Below are positions 26,291 through 35,602 of a stretch of DNA of 64,000 bases, piece after piece (within the stretch, counting starts at the first letter, position 1; every line of letters starts with the position of its first letter). The translations under genes and the position numbers were made by a program. The notes beneath the pieces were generated by a model. It ran no database searches. It was not told the DNA's origin and was given only the letters and a program-made list of their open reading frames with translations. This stretch comes from Natrinema sp. DC36 (GTDB lineage Archaea > Halobacteriota > Halobacteria > Halobacteriales > Natrialbaceae). The stretch covers positions 3,596,001-3,660,000 of the forward strand of contig NZ_CP084472.1 of the NCBI RefSeq assembly GCF_020405225.1, in the 5' to 3' direction.

Positions 26291-26415
26291 AACGCCGACT
26301 GGTCGAATAGCTTATACCGGCGGTCGATGAACGCGTACACGCTCATGGCAGTGACTATCACACTCGGGTATGGAGAACGGTCAATAGAACGAGCGCACGT
26401 CGCGGAGGGTGACCG

Positions 26416-27189
26416 ATGACGGTCGACCAATTCAGCGTCGACGGGCAGACGGCGATCGTCACCGGCTCCTCGAGCGGTATCGGAAAAACGATCGTCGAGC
26501 GCTTCGCGGACGACGGCGCGAACGTCGTCGTCACGTCGCGGGAGATGGAGAACGTCGAGCCGGTCGCGGACGCGATCAACGAGAGCGAGCGGCCGGGCGA
26601 GGCGATCGCGATCGAGTGCGACGTGACGGATCGCGACGCGGTCCAGGATTTGATCGACGAGACCGTCGACGAGTTCGGCGGCCTCGACATCCTGATCAAC
26701 AACGCGGGGGCGAGCTTCCAGGCTCCGCTCTCGGAGATCAGCGAGAACGGCTGGAAGACCATCGTCGACATCAATCTCCACGGTACCTTCCACTGCTCGC
26801 AGCTCGCCGTCGAGTACATGCGCGACAACGGCGGCGGCCGAATCGTCAACTTCGCCAGCGTCGCGGGTACCCGGGGCTCGAAGACGATGAGCCACTACGG
26901 CGCAGCCAAGGCCGGCGTCGTCAACTTCACCACCTCCGCGGCGGCCGACTGGGCCGAGGACGACGTCTGGGTCAACTGTATCGCTCCCGGGCTGGTCGCC
27001 ACCGAGGGCGTCCGCACTCAGATGGGCGTCGAGGACGACGCCGCGGAGATCGCCCGCACCACTCCCGATCGGACGATCGGCAAACCCGAGGAGGTCGCCG
27101 ACCTCGCGCAGTTCCTCGCCAGCCCCGCCGCCTCCTACATGGTCGGCGAGACGATCGAGATCAAGGGGATTCCCCGCCTCGGCGAGTAG
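26416..27189 (+). CDS. short-chain dehydrogenase/reductase
   Basis: A 257-residue classical SDR: TGSSSGIG (near residue 16), NNAGAS, catalytic Ser in NFASVAGTRG, and YGAAKAG with Tyr and Lys; the C-terminus (ASYMVGETIEIKGIPRLGE) fits dienoyl-CoA reductase or peroxisomal trans-2-enoyl-CoA reductase relatives as well as 3-oxoacyl reductases. It precedes an acyl-CoA ligase by about 125 bp, and the ligase has its own TATA element. A role in the degradation of the ligase product is plausible. Confidence 0.92.
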   Translation: MTVDQFSVDGQTAIVTGSSSGIGKTIVERFADDGANVVVTSREMENVEPVADAINESERPGEAIAIECDVTDRDAVQDLIDETVDEFGGLDILINNAGASFQAPLSEISENGWKTIVDINLHGTFHCSQLAVEYMRDNGGGRIVNFASVAGTRGSKTMSHYGAAKAGVVNFTTSAAADWAEDDVWVNCIAPGLVATEGVRTQMGVEDDAAEIARTTPDRTIGKPEEVADLAQFLASPAASYMVGETIEIKGIPRLGE

Positions 27190-27315
27190 CGCGACGGGTC
27201 CCTCGAGTGCGACCGATCGGGTACGACGCCCGTTTACGCGGGACGGGGACCGAAAGACGAACCCTGTTACCAGTACCCATATACTTTTCCGGTCGAACGA
27301 CAAACCACGGGCAAC

Positions 27316-28905
27316 ATGGAGCTCGATATCGTCTCCGCGGAGACGCTTTTGGAGTCGCCCTACGACGGGAACGTCGCGAACTTGCTCGAGCGAGCGGTGG
27401 TGGAACAGCCCGACACGATCGCGATCGAACACGCCGGCGAGACGGTCACCTACCGCGAGTTCGGCGACCGGGTCGCGCGCTTCGCCGACGGGCTTCGGGA
27501 ACTCGGTCTCGAGGCCGGCGATCGGGTCGGTCTCTACATGCCCAACGGAATCCCCTTCTGTACGGTCGTCTGGGCCTGCTGTCGCGCCGGCGTCGTCGCG
27601 AGTCCGCTGAACCCCGAGTATCGCCGTCGCGAGATCGAGTACCAGCTCGAGCACGCCGACGCCGACGCCGTTCTGATCGAGGGCGACGCGGACGACTACG
27701 TCCGCGATGCCGTCGCGGACCTCGAGACGGAGATCGTCAGCGCGACGGCCGCGGATGACCACCCCTCGCTGCCGGACCTGGGCGACGACGCCGACGCTGC
27801 CGGGGACGCTCCCGTCGCCGATCGCGAGGACGATGACGTCCTCCTTCAGCCCTACACGTCGGGAACGACGGGCCAACCCAAGGGCGTCCTGCTGACCCAC
27901 CGCAACTTCCGGGTCCAGATCGCACAGAGCGTCTCGAGTTACAGCGCCGGGCCGATCGAGGGCGACGGGATCATCGTCCTGCCGATGTACCACATCACCG
28001 GGCTGCTCGGGATGATGGCCTCGCTGTGTGCCGGCCGGACGCTGCACCTGCTCCGGCCCGACCAGTGGGATCCCGAACTGGTGCTCCGAAAACTCGACGA
28101 ACACGACATCCCGTCCTTCGTCGGCGTCGCCGCCATGTTCGTCGATCTGCTCGAGGCCCACGATCCCGACGAGTACGACCTGTCGACGCTGATCAAGGCG
28201 GGTCAGGGCGGAGACAAGCTTCCGAAACCGACGCAGGAGCAGTTCGAGGCGGCGTTCGATGTCCCGCTCACGGAGGGGTACGGCCTCACGGAGACCACCG
28301 CGACGAGCCACACGATCCGGTGGTCGTCGCTCGGCAACAGACCCGGAAGCGTCGGCCAGCCGGTCGGCCACACGCGCTCGAAGGTCGTCGACGAGGACGG
28401 GAACGAGCTCGGCCCCGGCGAGGAGGGCGAAATCCTCATCGCCGGATCGCAGGTGATGAAGGGCTATTACGAGAACCCCGAGGCGAACGAGGAGGCCTTC
28501 ACCGAGGACGGCTACTTCCGCACCGGCGACATCGGCATGCGCGACGAGGACAACTACTACTACATCAAGGGTCGCGAGAAGGAGATGATCCTGACCGCGG
28601 GTTACAACGTCTACCCGCGCGAGGTCGAGAACCTGCTCTACGAGCACCCCGATATCCACGAGGCCGCGGTGTTCGGCGTTCCCGACGAGCGACGCGGCGA
28701 GACCGTCGCCGCCGCGGTCAGGCCGACGGAGAACGCGGCGCTGACCGCGGACGACGTCGAGGAGTACGTCCTCGGCGAACTCGCACCCTACAAACACCCG
28801 CGCATCGTCGAGATTCGCCGCGACCTCCCCAAGACGGGCAGCGGGAAGATCCGCAAGACGACCCTGCGCGAGGAGTTCGTCGCGGACCGCGGACTCGAAC
28901 CGTGA
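27316..28905 (+). CDS. acyl-CoA synthetase (AMP-forming)
   Basis: A 529-residue ANL-family ligase. Motifs: LLQPYTSGTTGQPKGVLLTH, EGYGLTETTATSH, YFRTGDIGMRD, KGREKEMILTAGYNVYPRE, and the catalytic Lys in PKTGSGKIRKTTL. Much of the N-terminal half differs from the ligase at 21423, so it is a paralogue with probably another substrate; an acidic insertion (DDADAAGDAPVADREDDD) precedes the P-loop. CATATACTTTTCC (27279-27291) is a good TATA region about 31 nt upstream. A MFS transporter follows within 42 bp, suggesting that the pair imports and activates one acid. Confidence 0.95.
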   Translation: MELDIVSAETLLESPYDGNVANLLERAVVEQPDTIAIEHAGETVTYREFGDRVARFADGLRELGLEAGDRVGLYMPNGIPFCTVVWACCRAGVVASPLNPEYRRREIEYQLEHADADAVLIEGDADDYVRDAVADLETEIVSATAADDHPSLPDLGDDADAAGDAPVADREDDDVLLQPYTSGTTGQPKGVLLTHRNFRVQIAQSVSSYSAGPIEGDGIIVLPMYHITGLLGMMASLCAGRTLHLLRPDQWDPELVLRKLDEHDIPSFVGVAAMFVDLLEAHDPDEYDLSTLIKAGQGGDKLPKPTQEQFEAAFDVPLTEGYGLTETTATSHTIRWSSLGNRPGSVGQPVGHTRSKVVDEDGNELGPGEEGEILIAGSQVMKGYYENPEANEEAFTEDGYFRTGDIGMRDEDNYYYIKGREKEMILTAGYNVYPREVENLLYEHPDIHEAAVFGVPDERRGETVAAAVRPTENAALTADDVEEYVLGELAPYKHPRIVEIRRDLPKTGSGKIRKTTLREEFVADRGLEP

Positions 28906-28947
28906 GCTATCTGTACCCGGGCGCTCGAGTCCGTACATATCACGACG

Positions 28948-30240
28948 ATGTCTGAGGATCCAACCTACTCGACGGCGGAGATCAGGACGATCGCGCTCGC
29001 GGTTATCGCCGGCGTCTTCTTCGGTGGCGTCGCGACCGGCGTCGCCTTCCCCACGCTCCCGCTGCTCGACGAGAAGCTCGTTATCTCCGCGATCATGCTG
29101 AGCCTGATCCTCTCGGCCAATCGGATCGCCCGACTGTTCATGAACACGCCGGCCGGGACGATCATCGACCAGGTCGGCGCGCGGAAACCGATGATCTTCG
29201 GGCTGTTCACGCAAGCGCTGGCTCCCTTCGGCTACGTCGTCGGTCTTCACACGCCCCCGACCGATCTCGGAACGCTGCCGATACTCGGCGACGTGTCGCT
29301 TCCGGGCGTCGTCTTCGTCCTCTCGCGGCTGTTCTGGGGGATCGGCAGCGCGTTCGTCTTCATCGGCGCGTTCGCCACGATCACGTACGTCACGACGGCT
29401 AACAACCGCGGTCGCTGGGTCGGCTACATGCGCGGCGGCCAGTCGCTGGGGTTCCCGACCGGGCTCGTCCTCGGCGGCCTCCTGACCGATCTCGCGAGCA
29501 TGCAGACGGCGTTTCTCACCGCTGGCGTGCTCGCGCTGCTGGCCGGGATCATCGCGACGCTCGTGTTGCCGGACGTTCACGCCGGTGCGGAGGGCCGGGC
29601 GGCGAAACTCCGCGAAGTCCCGTCGTTGCTCGTCAGTAATCCGACCGTCCTCCTGATCGGCTACGGCAACTTCACCGTCCGCTTCCTCTGGGGCGGTATT
29701 ATCCTCTCGACGCTCGCCCGCTACGCGAGCGACTACGGCCTCGAGCTGTCCGCCCTCGGCGCTGCCGGGATCAGCGGGATGGTGATGGGACTGGGCGTCG
29801 TGACGTCGGGATCGCTGACGGTCGTCACCGGCTGGGCGTCGGATCTGGTCAGCGACCGGACGCTACTGACGGTCCCCGCGTTCCTGTCGATGGGCGCGGG
29901 ATTCCTGATCATCGCCTACGTCCCGACGATCGAGGCGCTACTCGGGGCGATCGTCCTCGTCGGCGGCGGCATGGGCGCGGCCGCGCCCGCCATGCTCGCG
30001 ATCATGGGCGATCTCACGCCCGGCGACGAACTCGGCCGGATGGGCGGTGCCTATCAGGTGATGGGCGATATCGGACTCAGCCTGGGGCCGTTGATCGCGA
30101 TCCCGGCCGTCGATAGCTGGTTCGGCTACCAGACGACCTACGTGCTCTGTGCCGCGCTCGTGTTGAGTTGCCTGACGATCGTTTCGCTCCCGCTGTTGCG
30201 AAACCCGGAGGTCACGCGAGCGGGAGTGAAAGCGGACTAG
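28948..30240 (+). CDS. MFS transporter
   Basis: A 430-residue major facilitator with about 12 membrane helices. The loop between helices 2 and 3 has the degenerate motif NTPAGTIIDQVGARKPM, and a cytosolic loop (HAGAEGRAAKLREVPSLL) divides the halves. The second half has SGMVMGLGVVTSGSLTVVTGWASDLVSDR. It follows the acyl-CoA ligase by 42 bp on the same strand and is probably co-transcribed, so uptake of the carboxylate activated by that ligase is a reasonable guess; export is equally possible. Confidence 0.9.
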   Translation: MSEDPTYSTAEIRTIALAVIAGVFFGGVATGVAFPTLPLLDEKLVISAIMLSLILSANRIARLFMNTPAGTIIDQVGARKPMIFGLFTQALAPFGYVVGLHTPPTDLGTLPILGDVSLPGVVFVLSRLFWGIGSAFVFIGAFATITYVTTANNRGRWVGYMRGGQSLGFPTGLVLGGLLTDLASMQTAFLTAGVLALLAGIIATLVLPDVHAGAEGRAAKLREVPSLLVSNPTVLLIGYGNFTVRFLWGGIILSTLARYASDYGLELSALGAAGISGMVMGLGVVTSGSLTVVTGWASDLVSDRTLLTVPAFLSMGAGFLIIAYVPTIEALLGAIVLVGGGMGAAAPAMLAIMGDLTPGDELGRMGGAYQVMGDIGLSLGPLIAIPAVDSWFGYQTTYVLCAALVLSCLTIVSLPLLRNPEVTRAGVKAD

Positions 30241-30351
30241 GGTGGCAGTCACTGCGTCGATCGACGGCCATCCGGCGCGGTTCGGAGCCGGGACCCCTTC
30301 TCACGTGTACGAAGCTTTCATGTTCGGCCGCGGCTATTGTTACGTACTATC

Positions 30352-31893
30352 ATGATAAGGTCTCGCACGGGGGAGGTAGCCGCCCGGGCGCGCCCGTGGC
30401 TCCCCGCAGTCGCCGTGGCGCTCGCCGCGGGGCTGGGCGCCGTCGGGGGTTCGTACCTATCCGTCGGCCGACGGCCGGCATTCGTCGTGGGGCCGTTCGA
30501 TCGACTCGTGTTGCTACTCAGCCCCGACGCGCTCGTGACCTTTGCGATCACCCAACTCGGGACGCTCGGTCACCAACTGGCCTTCCTGACGGCCACCGCA
30601 GTGACCTGCGCGGTCTTCGGGCTGGCTGCCCTGCCCGGCGCGGCGTTCCTGCTGGGTCGCGGCCCGGCTCACGGCGCGTTGTCTCGGGGCGGCAGCGCTC
30701 TCCTCGGTGTGATCCTCGGGACAGTCCCCCCGGCCGTCGTCGCGTACGGACTGACGCGATCGCAGCCGTCGACGCTCGGCGTCGCCGCCGGGGCGGGATT
30801 CGTTCTGCTCGCGACGGCCGGAACGTCCGCGCTGCTCGCCGGTGACGGCCGCTCCCTCGGCTCTCCCGCCCGGCGACGCGTCCTCGGAGCCGTCGGCTCG
30901 GCGATCGGCGTGAGCGGGCTCGCCTTCTTCGTTCGGGGTACCGGCGAGGAGTCGTTCCCGTCGCCCCTCGAGATCCCCGAGGACGCCCGTCCCGAGGTCC
31001 GAGAGCTGCTCACGCGGGCGAAAGAGCAGTCGTTCGGTGTCGAGGGGCTCGAGCCGCTGGTCAGCACGAATTTCTATCAGGTGGACATCGGTAACGTCGA
31101 TCCCGACGTCGATCGCAGGGAGTGGTCGCTCTCGATCACGGGGGCCGTCGAGGAGGAGAGAGAGTACGACTTCGCGGACATCGAGGCCATGCCCCTCGAG
31201 GATCGCTTCGTCACGCTGCGCTGCGTCGGGGATCAACTGAACGGGCGACAGTTGGACACCGCTCTCTGGAGCGGCGTGCCCGTTCGATCGCTGCTCGAGG
31301 CGGCGGGCCCCGAGGGCAACTACGTCGTCCTCCGCGGGGCCGACAGCTACTACAACGAGTTCCCGATCGAGGCGCTGTGGCCGGGACTGTTGGCGTACCG
31401 GATGAACGGCCGCCCGCTGCCGCGGGCGCACGGTGCGCCGCTTCGCGCGCTCGTTCCGGGCCACTGGGGCGAGATCAACGTGAAGTGGCTGACCGAGATC
31501 GAGGTACGCACTGAAGAGACGATGGGCTACTGGGAACACCGCGGCTGGCACGGCACCGGCCCGGTTCACACCGTGGCCAAACTCTGGCAGGTCAACCACC
31601 TCGGCAGCGGCCGCATCGAGGTGGCGGGCCACGCCTACGCCGGTACCAGGGGCATCAGTGCCGTCGAGGTATCGACCGACGGGGGCGACACGTGGGTCGA
31701 GGCCGAGTTATCCGACCCGCTTCCGGGCGACGACGTTTGGCGCCAGTGGCGCTACGAGTACGGAGCGGCGGGAAGACACGAGGTGATCGTTCGAGCCCGC
31801 GACGGCAACGGGAGCCTCCAGATCCCAGACGAGGACGGCCCGAAGCCCGACGGCGCCACCGGCTGGGTGTCCGAAACCGTACGGCCGGGCTGA
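30352..31893 (+). CDS. membrane-anchored sulfite oxidase-type molybdopterin oxidoreductase
   Basis: A 513-residue protein in two parts. Residues 1 to about 200 hold five hydrophobic segments (e.g. WLPAVAVALAAGLGAVGGSYL, LTATAVTCAVFGLAALPGAAF). The last, ARRRVLGAVGSAIGVSGLAFF, has a twin-arginine pattern. The C-terminal part is a sulfite oxidase-type Moco domain with the Mo-ligand Cys in LRCVGDQLNG, the GADSYYNEFP and YRMNGRPLPRAHGAPLRALVPG segments, and a C-terminal Ig-like dimer domain (SAVEVSTDGGDTWVEAEL). I chose the ATG at 30352. It likely reduces or oxidises an oxyanion or sulfoxide outside the membrane; no cytochrome subunit is adjacent. Confidence 0.9.
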   Translation: MIRSRTGEVAARARPWLPAVAVALAAGLGAVGGSYLSVGRRPAFVVGPFDRLVLLLSPDALVTFAITQLGTLGHQLAFLTATAVTCAVFGLAALPGAAFLLGRGPAHGALSRGGSALLGVILGTVPPAVVAYGLTRSQPSTLGVAAGAGFVLLATAGTSALLAGDGRSLGSPARRRVLGAVGSAIGVSGLAFFVRGTGEESFPSPLEIPEDARPEVRELLTRAKEQSFGVEGLEPLVSTNFYQVDIGNVDPDVDRREWSLSITGAVEEEREYDFADIEAMPLEDRFVTLRCVGDQLNGRQLDTALWSGVPVRSLLEAAGPEGNYVVLRGADSYYNEFPIEALWPGLLAYRMNGRPLPRAHGAPLRALVPGHWGEINVKWLTEIEVRTEETMGYWEHRGWHGTGPVHTVAKLWQVNHLGSGRIEVAGHAYAGTRGISAVEVSTDGGDTWVEAELSDPLPGDDVWRQWRYEYGAAGRHEVIVRARDGNGSLQIPDEDGPKPDGATGWVSETVRPG

Positions 31894-32079
31894 GCGCGTC
31901 GTTGCCGGCGACGCTCGGTGGTCACCGAGCCCGTCAATCGGGCGACTCACCTCCTTCTCTCGGCCTCCCGCGGATCATCACGCGTTCACGCGGTTCGAGA
32001 CGACCGTTACTCACGTACGATGGGTAACATAAAGCGAAGGAATATATCGATGTGACTCACAAACGGCGAAAACCGTCTG

Positions 32080-32107
32080 AAAAAAAAAAAAAACGTGAAC
32101 GTTTATG
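32080..32107 (+). promoter_or_regulatory. A14 tract and TATA element of the ABC importer operon
   Basis: A run of 14 adenines (32080-32093) is followed by GTTTATG (32101-32107), a TATA-like element centred 26 nt before the ATG at 32130. The homopolymer is striking in this high-GC context and lies where BRE and upstream activators act. Confidence 0.45.
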
Positions 32108-32129
32108 TGGCTGTAGTTGGATGGTAGCA

Positions 32130-33584
32130 ATGGACAAGAGTGATTGTGAACAAATGACACGGGATACAATTAACAGGCGACGGGTGCTTACGGGTGCTGG
32201 GGCGGGAATTACTGCCGCGATGGCGGGTTGCTTAGGTGGCGGCGGCGACGACGACGGTGTCCACTTCATCACGGACTACTACAACACCTCCTGGGAGAAT
32301 CTGTGGGACGAAATGGCATCGCAGTTCGAGGAGAACACAGACCACAGCATGAACATCGAAGAGGGCGGGATGTCCGGCACCCAGGAGGGCCGGCTCGCCC
32401 AGTTGATTCAGGCGGGCAATCCGCCGGACGCGAACACCTCGACGTTCGACCAGGTTGCCGACATCTGGTCGACCGACCAGCTCAGCTCCGTCGGCGGCGT
32501 CGTCTCGTCGATCGAGGAGGTCAACGGGGAACTGAACGTCGGCGGCGCGTTCCTCGGTGGGGACGACATGTTTCAAATCCCCCACGGCGTCTACGTGTCG
32601 AACTTCCAGTACCGACAGGACGTCTACGACGAGCTCGGTCTGTCGGAACCGGAGACCTTCCAGGACGTACTGGACAACGCCCAGGCCATCGACGAGGCCG
32701 GCGGCGCGTACTCCGACATGGCCGGCTACGGGCTCGCGGGGATGCCGACCGGCAAGAGTCAGGACGAGTTCCAGGTCCTTCTGGCGAGCGCTGGCATGTC
32801 CGGGCTCGGAATTCGCTGGAATGACCCAGAAGCGCAGGACGAACTCGAGATGTACTGGCCCGAGGAGGAAGTGACGACGGTGTTGCAGTACATGAAAGAC
32901 CTCGCCCAGTACTCGCCCGACCCGACCAGCATCGGCTGGGCGGAGTCGCTCGGCGGGTGGGCACAGGGCCAGTACGGCCAGCAGTACCATCTCAACGCCT
33001 GGCCGGTCGGCGTCGCCGCGCTCCAGGCCGAGGCCGCGGATAGCGAAGAGGAGGGCCAGTTCCTGAGCAACGTGGCCGAAAACACGCAGGTCATGGCGTA
33101 CCCGACCTGGGAGGGGATCAGCAAGGACCAGAACTGGCTCTCCGCTCCGGCTCCCGACGGCTACCACGTCTTCTCGGGCGGCGAGAACACGCAAGCTGCC
33201 AAGGAGTGGTTCGAGTGGCTCTACGCGGACAGCATGGAGAAGACCGTACAGTTCTACGAGATGGATCCGGGCCGGTTCCTACCGAGCTACGGCGACGTGC
33301 TGGGCTCCGAGGCGTTCCAGAACCAGGGCATCATGCAGGCCCACCCCCACCTCTACGAGAAGCTCCAGTACGTCCAGAACGAAATCTGGGGCAACCACTA
33401 CGGCAGCGTCGACGCGGCCAACGTCTCCTCGCCCGTGGCCCTGTACATGCAGCGCCAGTGGTTCTACGGCGAGATGGTCAACAACGTGGTCACCGACTCG
33501 ATGAGCGTTCAGGAGGCCTACGAGTACGGCGAAGGCGAACTCGAGTCAGCCCTTTCAGAGGCCAAAGAACAGTTCGGCGGATAG
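32130..33584 (+). CDS. ABC transporter solute-binding lipoprotein (CUT1-like)
   Basis: A 484-residue extracellular binding protein. The N-terminus has a Tat motif (NRRRVLTGAGAGITAAMAGC) with lipobox MAGC, then a Gly/Asp tether. The mature part is a family 1 (MalE/UgpB-like) solute-binding fold: STFDQVADIW, FQIPHGVYVSNFQYRQDVYDELG, a hinge around PTGKSQDEFQ, and FSGGENTQAAKEWFEWLY. Ligand is probably a sugar or polyol. Start chosen at the ATG 26 nt after the TATA-like element; other in-frame starts (32121, 32154) remain possible. It heads the operon with two permeases and an ATPase. Confidence 0.92.
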   Translation: MDKSDCEQMTRDTINRRRVLTGAGAGITAAMAGCLGGGGDDDGVHFITDYYNTSWENLWDEMASQFEENTDHSMNIEEGGMSGTQEGRLAQLIQAGNPPDANTSTFDQVADIWSTDQLSSVGGVVSSIEEVNGELNVGGAFLGGDDMFQIPHGVYVSNFQYRQDVYDELGLSEPETFQDVLDNAQAIDEAGGAYSDMAGYGLAGMPTGKSQDEFQVLLASAGMSGLGIRWNDPEAQDELEMYWPEEEVTTVLQYMKDLAQYSPDPTSIGWAESLGGWAQGQYGQQYHLNAWPVGVAALQAEAADSEEEGQFLSNVAENTQVMAYPTWEGISKDQNWLSAPAPDGYHVFSGGENTQAAKEWFEWLYADSMEKTVQFYEMDPGRFLPSYGDVLGSEAFQNQGIMQAHPHLYEKLQYVQNEIWGNHYGSVDAANVSSPVALYMQRQWFYGEMVNNVVTDSMSVQEAYEYGEGELESALSEAKEQFGG

Positions 33585-33735
33585 TCGACCATAGCACCGT
33601 CGACTTTTCATTTAGCGATGCTCGGTGCAGAACGAGTGGATCACTAACAACCGTGAGATTAACATACGTGGATGAAGAGAATCGCATACGGACAACCATG
33701 AGACAAACAGACACGGATGCAGAGGAAACGTAAAT

Positions 33736-34689
33736 ATGGCTGGTGAAACTGGAGAATCGGTTCGACCAGGGAGGGCGTTCATCCCGTGGGATGACCTGCC
33801 CGTGAGTCGGGAGACAGTCATCGGGATCGGGACCATCCTACCGGTCGCCGTACTGTACCTACTTATCGCGGCGCTACCGATCGCGTTCGCGTTCTGGGCA
33901 TCGTTACACAACATCCACACGCTCAACCCCGTCTGGGAGTGGGCCGGGTTCTCGAACTACGCTCAGGTCCTCGAACTCAACCGGTTCTGGGGATCGCTGT
34001 GGCGAGGGATCGTCTACATGGTCGGCAGCACGCTCCTCCAACTCGCCGTCGGCCTGTGGATGGCACTCGTGCTCAACCGGATCACGTACGGTCAGAAGCT
34101 GCTCACCGCAGTCGTCTTCACGGCCTACCTGATCCCGACCATCATCGTCTCGCTGATCGCGCTGCGGGTGTTCGACCCGCAAGGAGGCGTGTTTCAGATG
34201 ATCGGTGCCGACTATCTCAGCCTGTGGGCAGGCGGAGAGGCGCCGCTCGGGTCGCGTGACTGGGCGATGCCCCTGTTGATCCTCATCGGTAGCTGGAAAT
34301 TCTCCGTCTTCATTACGATCTTCACGCTCGCGCAGCTGCGCGCGATACCGAACCGGTTCTACGAGGCGGCGAAGGTGTGCGGCGCGAACCGATGGCAGAT
34401 GTTCCGGGACATCACGCTGCCGCGTCTCATGGGAATCATCCTGGTCGTCGTCCTGCTCCGGTCTGTCTTCATGTTCAACAAGTTCGACATCATCTGGCAG
34501 CTCACGCAGGGCGGCCCCGGGAACGCCACGACCACGCTCCCCGTGCTCGCATACAAGACAGTCTACACCGACCAGGCGTACGGGCTTGCAAACGCGATCT
34601 CCGTCGTCATGTTCCTCTTCCTACTCGTGGCGGCGGTCGGTTACTTCATGGTCTTCAATCCGAGTGAGGAGGTGGAAACGACAGCATGA
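33736..34689 (+). CDS. ABC sugar-type transporter permease 1 (MalF-like)
   Basis: A 317-residue membrane subunit with six likely helices. The EAA loop that contacts the ATPase reads EAAKVCGANRWQMFRDITLPRL (about residue 212). It is preceded by AGAGGA nine nt before the ATG, a usable Shine-Dalgarno sequence, as expected for an internal operon gene. Its stop overlaps the start of the second permease by 4 bp, implying coupling. Confidence 0.93.
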   Translation: MAGETGESVRPGRAFIPWDDLPVSRETVIGIGTILPVAVLYLLIAALPIAFAFWASLHNIHTLNPVWEWAGFSNYAQVLELNRFWGSLWRGIVYMVGSTLLQLAVGLWMALVLNRITYGQKLLTAVVFTAYLIPTIIVSLIALRVFDPQGGVFQMIGADYLSLWAGGEAPLGSRDWAMPLLILIGSWKFSVFITIFTLAQLRAIPNRFYEAAKVCGANRWQMFRDITLPRLMGIILVVVLLRSVFMFNKFDIIWQLTQGGPGNATTTLPVLAYKTVYTDQAYGLANAISVVMFLFLLVAAVGYFMVFNPSEEVETTA

Positions 34690-35558
34690 GTCAGAACGAA
34701 CCACCGGGAGGCGTCTTCGGCCTCTCGTACGACGGCGAAACGAAGATATTCGAGGCGTTAAAGCTCGTCAGCACCGCGATCATCGTTCTCGTCGGTGTCT
34801 GGCCGATCTACTGGATGACCCAGCTCGCCTTCACCAAGTACAGGGTCGTCTCGAGTGACCACACCTACTTCCCGTGGCCCGACATATTCACGGTCAACAA
34901 TTTCAACATCTTGACGGATCCGGTGATGTACACCTACATCTTCAACACGACCGTGGTCGCCATCGGGACCATCGTCACGGTCATCATCGTCTCGCTGGTT
35001 GCCGGCTACGGGCTCGCGAGGCTGGACTTCCCCTACAAGGAGAACTTCGCGCGGATACTCCTGATCGGGTACCTCTTCAGCCCCATCGTCATCGGTATCC
35101 CGCTCTACCAGATCTGGCGGTCCATCGGGCTGCTCGGTACCCGAATCGGGCTCATCATCGCGCTGTCGGCGATCTCCATGCCATTCGCGGTGTGGCTGAT
35201 GTGGAAGTACATCATGACGATCCCGGAGGCCCACGAGGAGGCCGCCTGGGTCGACGGTGCGTCGCGCTGGCGCGGCTTCCGTGACGTCGTCGTGCCCCAG
35301 TGCCGACCGGCGATCATCGCCGCGGCCCTGTTCGCGTTCGCGCTCGCCTGGAACGACTTCACGTTCGCACAGATCCTCCTGCCGGCGACCGACACGACGA
35401 CGTTCGCCCCCGGCGTCCTCCGGGAGATGAACCAATCGCAGTTCCTGCCGGACGCCTACCTGATGGCGGTCTCGCTGGCCATGACGCTACCGCCGCTGCT
35501 GTTCGCCTACTTCATGCAGAGCTACCTGCTGAAGGGGTTCCAGGTCAGAGCTCTCTGA
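34686..35558 (+). CDS. ABC sugar-type transporter permease 2 (MalG-like)
   Basis: A 290-residue inner membrane subunit with six helices. The EAA loop is EEAAWVDGASRWRGFRDVVVPQ (near residue 185) and the C-terminus AYFMQSYLLKGFQVRAL fits the MalG/UgpE family ending. It starts within the stop codon of the first permease (ATGA). Together they form the translocation channel for the binding-protein ligand. Confidence 0.93.
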   Translation: MSQNEPPGGVFGLSYDGETKIFEALKLVSTAIIVLVGVWPIYWMTQLAFTKYRVVSSDHTYFPWPDIFTVNNFNILTDPVMYTYIFNTTVVAIGTIVTVIIVSLVAGYGLARLDFPYKENFARILLIGYLFSPIVIGIPLYQIWRSIGLLGTRIGLIIALSAISMPFAVWLMWKYIMTIPEAHEEAAWVDGASRWRGFRDVVVPQCRPAIIAAALFAFALAWNDFTFAQILLPATDTTTFAPGVLREMNQSQFLPDAYLMAVSLAMTLPPLLFAYFMQSYLLKGFQVRAL

Positions 35559-35602
35559 AAATGCACCACCTTTACAACTAACACCACGAGATAACCCAAC
35601 AT

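Noticed and set aside
26170-29580. 1136-residue open frame on the minus strand
   Set aside because: It runs antisense through the SDR, the acyl-CoA ligase and the MFS gene, all of which have clear motifs.
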